A DNA stretch of 64,000 bases from Lampris incognitus (Eukaryota; Chordata; Actinopteri; Lampriformes; Lampridae), in the NCBI RefSeq assembly GCF_029633865.1, contig NC_079224.1:16437890-16501889 (forward strand). The letters run 5' to 3'. This document shows positions 57,127 through 64,000 of this stretch, one piece after another. A model generated the notes under the pieces. It was not told the origin of the DNA, searched no databases, and worked only from the letters and a program-made list of their open reading frames with translations. Numbering within the stretch: the stretch's first letter is position 1; the number at the start of each line of letters is the position of its first letter. A program made the translations under genes and the position numbers.

Positions 57127-59866
57127 AGTGCCTTATGTCATAGGGTATGTGCTATCTCTTTAACTCACAGTAAAATGACACACGTCCATAACCCCTGCTC
57201 TGTTTGTTGATTCTGCATTGCAGGGAGTACCCCCCCACTTTTTTTTCTCCCCTTGAATGGAGTTCACGCAATATGCTTTCTCTCCCGTCAATGACACATA
57301 GCTATAATAACTGTTTTGTCTTCTCTCTTCTGTAGTGTTTACACTTTGCTTTCTTCAACGAACATTGTGGCCTTAGATGATCTTCATGGAAAATCTAAAT
57401 TGGACCTTTAAAGCGTTGCTCAGTGTTTGTAGTTGGAGGAACTCGTTAAAGAACCACTATCCCCGCACCTCCATGCCCTTCCTCCTGTCATACCGGGTGG
57501 AATATGGCATCAGGGAAACCATACGTCTTCCATCCCTTTAATCTCCACTTCGTCATGTCATGTCCATACGTTTTGCTGGTAAAGTGTGTGCAGATAAGAT
57601 TGTTCTTTGTGTTGGGAGGTGAGGGCTGTTTTCAATGTGGAATGCATCAGGCTCATGACAACTTCTGCTACGTATGTCTCGTGGGCAAAATTGAACTTAC
57701 ATGTGTGCATCTAAGAGGCTTACAGTTTACAACTGACCTTTTTTTCCCCACGGGATAGTGTTTGCCTTCTATTGCAAAGACTGCACGTTGTATCATAGCC
57801 ACTTGATCTTTTTGCTTTATATTCCAGCTTTTTTTTTATCATATTCTTCTTGGCCCTGGTCATTTGTAAATACACATTGGCCTCTTAACTATCTGTGAAT
57901 AATCCATGCTTCTTCTTTTTTTTTGTACTTGGAAATCTAATGATTGAGAGAGATCAAAAATACTACCAGTACCGCCGTACCACTTGAGTCATCATGATCT
58001 ATACTTGACAAAAGCCCTGTCAGGCTTTGATGAAACACGTCTCCATGCTGGACATACAGAGGCTTCAGAAGCTGCTGTCTGTTCTGAATAGTTTTGCTCA
58101 GTATTAACACCTCCCCTGCTCCTCGTTTTCAAAAGACATCCTCCACGCCAAGTCTGTGCCCCGACGGCCACTCTCTAGCAGATATCGCTTCAGGCGTTTC
58201 TGGCCTAGAGATGATGATGATGATGACGATGAGGGACAGTTTTCACTGCTCAAGACACAGTGCGGTATTGCTGTAGTTCCACGTGTTTGGTATACATGGG
58301 TTTTGTTTGCTGCTAAAATGAGTGCCCTTTTCCTCAAACGCACACACAGTATTGGACGTTTCACTCATTACTTGTTAGATCTTTTGCAGTTTGTGCTTTT
58401 TGTTTGTTTGAAGATATTGGAAAAAAAAGTCATCTCAGTGTTTTGCTTTATGTTTGCGAAGGGAATATGAGGAGAAAAAAAGTATGCTTTTCATATTCAG
58501 CATAAGTTCAGGCTTACTTATTTAATTTTGAGCTCATTTTATTTTGAAAAAAAATATTATTTGTTGGAAAAACAACAAAAAAAGATATTTATTTTGGCTA
58601 AAACTTGGCAAATTGTGAATTGGCCATAATCATAATAAAAATGTTTTGCCTCAGCTTTAATAGTAGCTCCAGATAATAAAAAAAAATCTCCCACAACGCA
58701 ACAGGCTATAAATAGGCAATAGTTAGAGGTGTTTATTTTAAAGCAAGTAGTAGTGTAAAAGGTTTCGGTGGTATTACTCTCTAAAGTTTTGTTATCGCAA
58801 TCAAAGAAGGCATCCCCAGATGCATGTTAAAGAAGATGAATTGAAAAAAAAGAAGGAAGCATCATGCACTTGCAACTATTCATATCGGCGTCATCCCAAA
58901 TTTATATCGAGCTTTAGACCACATTTATGTGGCGCTTATCAATCCACCGCTGTAAGACTTCTCCCAGGGCGCAGCCGTGTCTTTGCTCTCCCGGGTGTTT
59001 TAAGCAGGTCTGTTTTCTTTGTGAGCGTGTGCATGTTTGAAAAGACAGGTTTTGACTTCTACATTATTATGCTAACATTAATACAGCATTTTGCACTGAC
59101 AGAAAATATACTATTTTTTTTTTCTTCTAATAGACACTATTGCGTCAGCTAGGGCATGTCACAAAGGGACACCAAGTCAGTCTCCATCCTGAATGACCTC
59201 TCTCACTGTTTGTATATAAAGCTTTGCATTATCATGGATAATATTGTTATTGTCCACACCAGGTCATCTGGCAGCACTGTGGTCAAATGTACGCTAGGTT
59301 GTTGTTGTTACCTCTGGTCAGTAAAAGCTCACCCGATACAGGATGATGTCTGTGTTTCTGCAACACCTTTGACTTGGTCACTTATGCTACAAGGGTATTG
59401 ATTTTTAATTTGATGTAACGTACACTTTACAGGCGGCACGGTGGCGCAGTGGTTAGCACGGTTGCCTCGCAGAAGGAAGGTCCTGTGTTCGAGCCCTGGG
59501 GTAGTCCAACCTTGGGGGTCATCCCGGGTCGTCCTCTGTGTGGAGTTTGCATGTTCTCCCCGTGTCTGCGGTGGGTTTTCTCCGGGTGCTGCGGTTTCCC
59601 CCACCATAAAAAAAGACATTCATGTTAGGGTTTATACTCCTGTCCGTGCCCCTGAGTAAGACAATGGAAAGAAGAACTGGAGTTGGTCCCCGGGTGCTGC
59701 ACGGCGGCTGCCCACTGCTCCTAGCTACACAGTTAGGATGGGTTAAATGCAGAGAAGAATTTCTCCCCGTGTCTGCATGGGTTTCCTCCAGGGGCTTCGG
59801 TTTCCTCCCACAGTCCAAAGACATGTAGGTCAGGTGAATCGGCCATACTAAATTGTCCCTAGGTGT

Positions 59867-59898
<32 letters not shown>

Positions 59899-60910
59899 TG
59901 GCGTGTTGGCCCTGTGATGGCCTGGCGGCCTGTCCAGGTGTGTCCCCGCCTGCCGCCCAGTGACTGCTGGGATAGGCTCCAGCATCCCCGCGACCCTGAG
60001 TAAGGATAAGCGGTGTGGATAATGGATGAATGAATGAACACACTTTACAGATGCGGTGAGTATGTAAATGTAGAGCCAAAAGCAGGTCTCCTTTATTCAC
60101 AGCGTCGTTTCCTGTTGACAGTCTCCATGTCGACCGCTCACCGTTTTTTGTTTTTGTTTTTTTTTTTGTGTCATTTTTGTTTTTAAGCAGTGCCTTAGGA
60201 TTAGCTCTATACAGAAACCCTCTCATGTAAACCATATGATTGACCTTTTCATAGGTTTGACAGCACATATTTACAGTATTTATTTTCGTTTCTTCTTCGG
60301 CGAGTCATTGTGTACGACGCGAAGTGTACAGCGGCATCATACCCCGACGTTGTGAACGCGGCTCGCGTGACGGGTCGGAAACGGGACAGACCTGACACCG
60401 TTCGAAGCTGCGTCGCGAACCGCACTAAAAGGTTTTTCGTCCCGTCCGAGACGGGCGCCGTCTGCGCGTCCGCAGCTGTGCGGGCCCGCTATGAGGAGGG
60501 TGCTCTGTACCACGTAGTGTAGTCACGACCAAGCTGCGCGTGCGACGGCTTCTTACCCACTACACACGCCGGTCGGGTTAATCATATCGACTGGTACAAG
60601 GTGCTACGTTTTCATCTTTCAAGTGTTGAACTGGTTTTTAAAACGTGTATTATTTTCTTATGTTGGTTTGTTTTTTGTTTTTTTTTAAAGTAAATTAAGA
60701 AACACTAGCTGAAAATGAAAACATGCCAAAAAAGTAAAAACAAAACAAAAAAAACCTTGTTTTCAACTCAGCTTTACGATCCTCGATTTGTTTTCCGTAA
60801 GTGAATAGAGAGGCAAATTAATCTTATTTTGAGTGTATTTAATCATTGAAGTGTGTCTGGACATGTCATGTTTGATTTGAGAAATAAAATACGATGTACA
60901 TTTTAGTCCT
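57127..60910 (+). other. Probable atg9b 3' UTR/downstream region with three poly(A) signals
   Basis: AATAAA occurs at 58634-58639, 58675-58680 and 60883-60888; the last is followed by a T/GT-rich stretch (CATTGTGTGTTTGC). No further coding exon was recognised. A SINE insertion (59431-60045) and a CpG-rich block (60296-60540) lie inside. Transcript ends cannot be fixed from sequence alone. Confidence 0.5.
59431..60045 (+). repeat. SINE family B, long copy with 3' module
   Basis: Starts GGCGGCACGGTGGCGCAGTG, has the B-box-like GTGTTCGAGCCC, repeats the core at about 59765 (CCCCGTGTCTGCATGGGTTT), carries a GT-repeat at 59864-59897 and ends TAATGGATGAATGAATGAAC. Confidence 0.88.
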
Positions 60911-61034
60911 CTCTTCATTGTGTGTTTGCATGGCGAGTGTGCGTCAACGTGTCTTTCAGGTTACATCTAAATGATCAAATAGGTGAAAGTAGTAGATGTT
61001 GGTCGCACACAGCAGATAACTGGAATTCAAGAGT

Positions 61035-61282
61035 GAGTCCTCAAGAGTCCTCTGGGGAGTTTGCATGTTCTGCCCGTGTCTGCGTGGGTTTCCTCCGGGT
61101 GCTCCGGTTTCCTCCCACAGCCATACTAAATTGTCCCTAGGTGTGAATGTGTGGGCCCTGTGATGGCCTGGCGGCCTGTCCAGGGTGTCTCCCTGCCTGC
61201 CCCCCAGTGACTGCTGGGATAGACTCTAGCATCCCGTGGCCCCAATTGGGATAAGCAGCTTGGATAATGGATGGATGAACCA
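61035..61282 (+). repeat. SINE family B fragment
   Basis: GGAGTTTGCATGTTCTGCCC through AAATTGTCCCTAGG and TTGGATAATGGATGGATG; lacks the tRNA head. Confidence 0.8.
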
Positions 61283-62145
61283 TTAAAAGCAAGCAGGTTT
61301 TACAAACAGCTTCTCTGGAGTTTATGTCTAAACAGGTAGTTCAGAATGGTAACTATTTCCTCTGCATCAGGTCCTTATGAAAAGGGGAATGATTGAGTCT
61401 CACATTTTCAAATCGAGTCACTTTATTGTTTCAGACAAATCCAAGAATATTCAGCCAACATGAGTCATTGAGAAGGTTCAGAAATGACAGATTGGAAAGT
61501 TGGACTTAAAATAACAGATTAACAGGTGGGGTCAGCCACCAGGAGAGGCCCATGATATGTCCTGTCTATGCTCATCCTCAATTTGTGTCAACCAAAACTT
61601 TTTTTTTATAATTTTTTTTGGTTTTGGCATTTCTGCTTTTAATTATTTGACAGTTTACTGTAGACAGAGATAGGAAAGGCAGGGGAGAGAGAGGGGGGCG
61701 ACATGCAGCGAAGGACCCGGGCCGGACCTGCACCCAGGGTGCCGCAGCAAGGGCCCAGCCCTGACATGTGGCACGCGCTCCACCAGGCGAGCCACCAGGG
61801 TGCTCCCAACCACCAAAACATATTTTGAACCAAATTAGTGCCCATCACTTACCAAACAATTACATGTTTAAAAAAATGATTCGTTGCTTTAACAAAATGT
61901 AGCATACACCCCAACCAACCCCCATAAAATTATGTGTGCCATGCACAGTGGGAGTGGGTGGGGGGGGCTTTCCTGGACTTTTTCAGGGGCCCAGTCATCA
62001 CTTTGTGTGAGCCAGCAGATTAACATCACAGAACAAGTACAGTACATGGCTCAAAAGATTAACATTTAAATAAATGTAAAGTCTTGGGGTGAAAACTATA
62101 CACATAAGCTTTTTCATTGAAATGAACCCACCCTAATGGTTAATC

Positions 62146-63418
62146 TTATGCAAAAACACCTCCGCCGTTTCTTCTATGTCCCGCAATTGGTGAACCAAAT
62201 CCACGTCGGCTTCCTGGTCGGCTTCCAGGTCGGCCTCCAGGTCGGCCTCCAGGTCGGCCTCTTGGTCGGCCTCGGTTTCCCCCGTGATGGCTTGTTGAGC
62301 TCCTTCTAGACCTGCTCCGCCTTGTCCTAACCCTTCCCTGTCATTACAGGGAGCAGGAAAAGAAAAAAAAATAGACATTAGTGACGTTCAGGAGGTTCAC
62401 AAAAGTGTTGTTGAACCCATGACCACTCAACTGATTTGGTCTGTGTGGTTTGGTTGACCCCAAATGTCTGCCCGTTCATTGGCAGAAACGGATGATGAAA
62501 GGACCGGTTTGTCTTGACAAATCTGCATGTGTTTAATTTTTTTGGAGCCTCAGACTGAGCAGTAGTCCAACTTAAATCGTACTTATTCCTGACTGCACAG
62601 TTCTTCCTCTCTGCATGTGTGAGAAATGATCTAACCAGGGGAGCGTGAGTTTGTTTACCTGTGGTTGTCCCTCCACTTCTGCCCTTTCACACTTCATTTC
62701 AAACGCACTGATATCACTGACGTCATGGTTTGGGTAGGTAACCTTTACTTTGCACAACATCCGTTTCTAAAAATCAAAAGAGAGAGATTGTTTTTTTCAT
62801 TGTTTGCATAAAAAAAACACCATTTATTTAACTTCAACCACAAAAAGGGTTGTAGCTGCACTGTGCAGATATGTTAACCAGTAATAATCCTGTTGGTGTC
62901 ACAGCAAAACTCATTGCTCTACCCCAGAAATCTGTGAATAATTTAGTGAGACGGTGATGTGAGACTTAGACCTACCCCGTTTCCCTTCAGAGGACACAGT
63001 TTGTGTTGATGTTCCCACGGGGAGCTTCCGACAGTGATACATTCGGTCTCTTGTGCAGGAAATGCCAGACTCTTGACTGACACTGCAGACAAGTCCACAT
63101 CCTCGGGATCCAACTAAATTAGAGAGTACAATAAACAGTAAATGGCCAAAATTAATCATAAATGAATACTCTGAATTGTTCAAATTTCATTCAGTTGCTT
63201 AAATACTCCATATTTTGTGTCAGGGTAAAGCATCTGGTCTCTTGTCTTGACATACTCACAGTTTGGATGTCGACTTGATCCAGAAGTGGGCGGTAGTTCC
63301 CCAGAGGAAATATGAAGTTAGAGAGGAACTCTTCGTAGTCAGGAGCAGCTGGCGTCTGAGCTGTCACCAGCAAAGGAACCACAGCGAGAAGGAAGAACGG
63401 ACTCATCTTTGTCTTCAT
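62146..63418 (-). CDS. camp: Cathelicidin antimicrobial peptide precursor (complete, 4 exons)
   Basis: Secreted host-defence precursor: signal peptide, cathelin domain, then a C-terminal cationic peptide released by proteolysis. Exons: 63260-63418, 62976-63113, 62659-62766, 62146-62337. All junctions are GT-AG and phase 0, giving 198 residues. ATG at 63418 is the first in the likely mRNA. Residues 1-20 form a signal peptide (FFLLAVVPLLVTA). The cathelin-like part has LDPEDVDL, QETEC and four Cys (78, 93, 104, 125) with CPLKGNGKRMLC, like the CDFKENG-containing core of cathelicidins. Exon 4 encodes 63 residues with 18 Arg, no Lys and no acidic residue: an N-terminal GRVRTRRSRSRRSS, six 12-bp repeats giving GRPG-type units, and the end SPIAGHRRNGGG. 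Its N-terminal RTRRS and Gly-rich tail recall cod and salmonid cathelicidins. The longest ORF over exon 4 is in another, acidic frame. The four-exon plan is that of cathelicidin genes. Chemerin, another cystatin-fold protein, was considered; the basic last exon argues against it. Confidence 0.88.
62200..62271 (-). repeat. 12-bp coding minisatellite in the cathelicidin mature peptide
   Basis: Six units of (G/A)GCCGACC(T/A)GGA with small variation, each adding Gly/Ser-Arg-Pro-Gly/Arg or a variant. Unit number is likely to vary between alleles or species. Confidence 0.85.
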
Positions 63419-63454
63419 TTTCACGTCTGTGCCCACAACTGGAGCTCTCTGCTG

Positions 63455-63461
63455 TTTTATA
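63455..63461 (-). promoter_or_regulatory. TATA box of the cathelicidin gene
   Basis: TATAAAA on the minus strand, 37 bp upstream of the start codon. Transcription about 25-30 bp downstream would leave a 5' UTR of only about 10 nt, so the start site may lie slightly upstream or the downstream ATG at 63406 may also be used. Confidence 0.7.
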
Positions 63462-63954
63462 GGCTGCTGTATCAGGGTTTCCAGTGTTGTGCAATACAGG
63501 TTGTTGTTTTTTTCTTCTTTTTTTTTTCTTGGCCATCTCTGCTGCTACATGTGTTTTCCATGAAAGTCCAAGGCTCAACAAGCAGGCTGCCATGCATTCC
63601 ATTTTTCTTCATGACAGTAAATGTGACGGGAACATTTACAGTAATTGTAGATGAGTAATGCAAAAATAATTACTTTCTATAATTCCACCATGAAGCCACC
63701 CACTTTTACTTGCTGCTATTTTCTATCGTTATAGTAAACAAAAAAAAAACAACTAATCAAAGAGGCCTATAAAGATAAATTGTCAGTGTATGTTTGTTTT
63801 AAGTTGTTAAGCATTATGCAGTTCAGAGGTTGGAAAATCAGTAATGGCAGGGGTGAAATAGGTTGTTGTATGGGAATAATGATGTGTTTTTGCATGCCCT
63901 TAATGAGAGGGAGGCAAACGCTGGTCGTGCAGGAGGGCATTTCACAACATATTT

Positions 63955-63965
63955 GGGAATTTCCC
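63955..63965. promoter_or_regulatory. Palindromic NF-kappaB site
   Basis: GGGAATTTCCC, a perfect match to the kappaB consensus on both strands, about 0.5 kb upstream of the cathelicidin TATA box. Its role in inducing the gene is inference. Confidence 0.5.
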
Positions 63966-64000
63966 TACCAATGGTAAGAAAATATTCCTCAAAAATGTCA

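Noticed and set aside
59519-60268. 249-codon minus-strand ORF
   Set aside because: Antisense reading through SINE family B and a GT repeat.
60310-60522. 70-codon ORF as a gene
   Set aside because: No family match, no clear splice context; it follows from the stop-poor CpG-rich composition.
62133-62378. 81-codon acidic ORF with EADLEAD repeats
   Set aside because: It overlaps exon 4 of the cathelicidin on the same strand in another frame, crosses the splice acceptor and has no signal peptide or homologue I recognise.
62146-63418. Chemerin (rarres2) identity for the cystatin-fold gene
   Set aside because: Human RARRES2 is also on 7q36 and has similar Cys spacing, but a four-exon plan with a strongly cationic Arg/Gly last exon fits cathelicidin better.

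Overview
The window is vertebrate nuclear DNA from a ray-finned (teleost-type) fish. The evidence is genes split by GT-AG introns, long CA/GT/TA microsatellites, many tRNA-derived SINEs and LINE tails of fish type, a fish-type cathelicidin, and an atg9b-abcb8 head-to-head pair (in human ATG9B and ABCB8 are also head-to-head neighbours at 7q36). No prokaryotic or organellar features were seen.

Layout. 1-13.5 kb: mostly repeats. At the left edge is one exon of a class B1 (secretin/VIP/PACAP-family) receptor on the minus strand, and at 13.2-13.85 kb a CpG-rich block holds a candidate signal-peptide first exon on the same strand. 13.9-31 kb: a repeat-rich, gene-poor stretch with SINEs, LINE 3' ends, a decayed ZMYM1/TTF-type hAT transposon, a long (AT)n tract and an unexplained 0.77-kb cluster of ACTAGT palindromes. 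31.1-44.0 kb: abcb8 (mitochondrial ABC transporter), complete in 16 coding exons on the minus strand. Its penultimate coding intron carries an intact hAT transposon with one 645-codon ORF and perfect 8-bp target-site duplications. 44.8-57.1 kb: atg9b (autophagy lipid scramblase), complete in 13 coding exons on the plus strand. Its second intron has AT-AC ends and a perfect U12-type donor. A large foldback element interrupted by a SINE sits in its seventh intron. 57.1-60.9 kb: probable atg9b 3' UTR and repeats. 62.1-63.4 kb: a complete four-exon cathelicidin antimicrobial-peptide gene on the minus strand with a TATA box and a palindromic kappaB site upstream.

How the genes relate. abcb8 and atg9b diverge from one 878-bp region that contains an ETS/CRE-like composite, so shared promoter control is likely (inference). 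The cathelicidin is a separate innate-immunity gene whose 3' end faces that of atg9b. Its mature peptide is easy to miss because the longest ORF over its last exon is an acidic frame. The true frame, fixed by splice phase, encodes an Arg/Gly/Pro-rich 63-residue peptide.

Coordinates for the multi-exon genes were derived by reading splice sites by hand. In abcb8, atg9b and the cathelicidin every exon joins in frame. Repeat boundaries are approximate unless a duplication or terminal repeat is cited.
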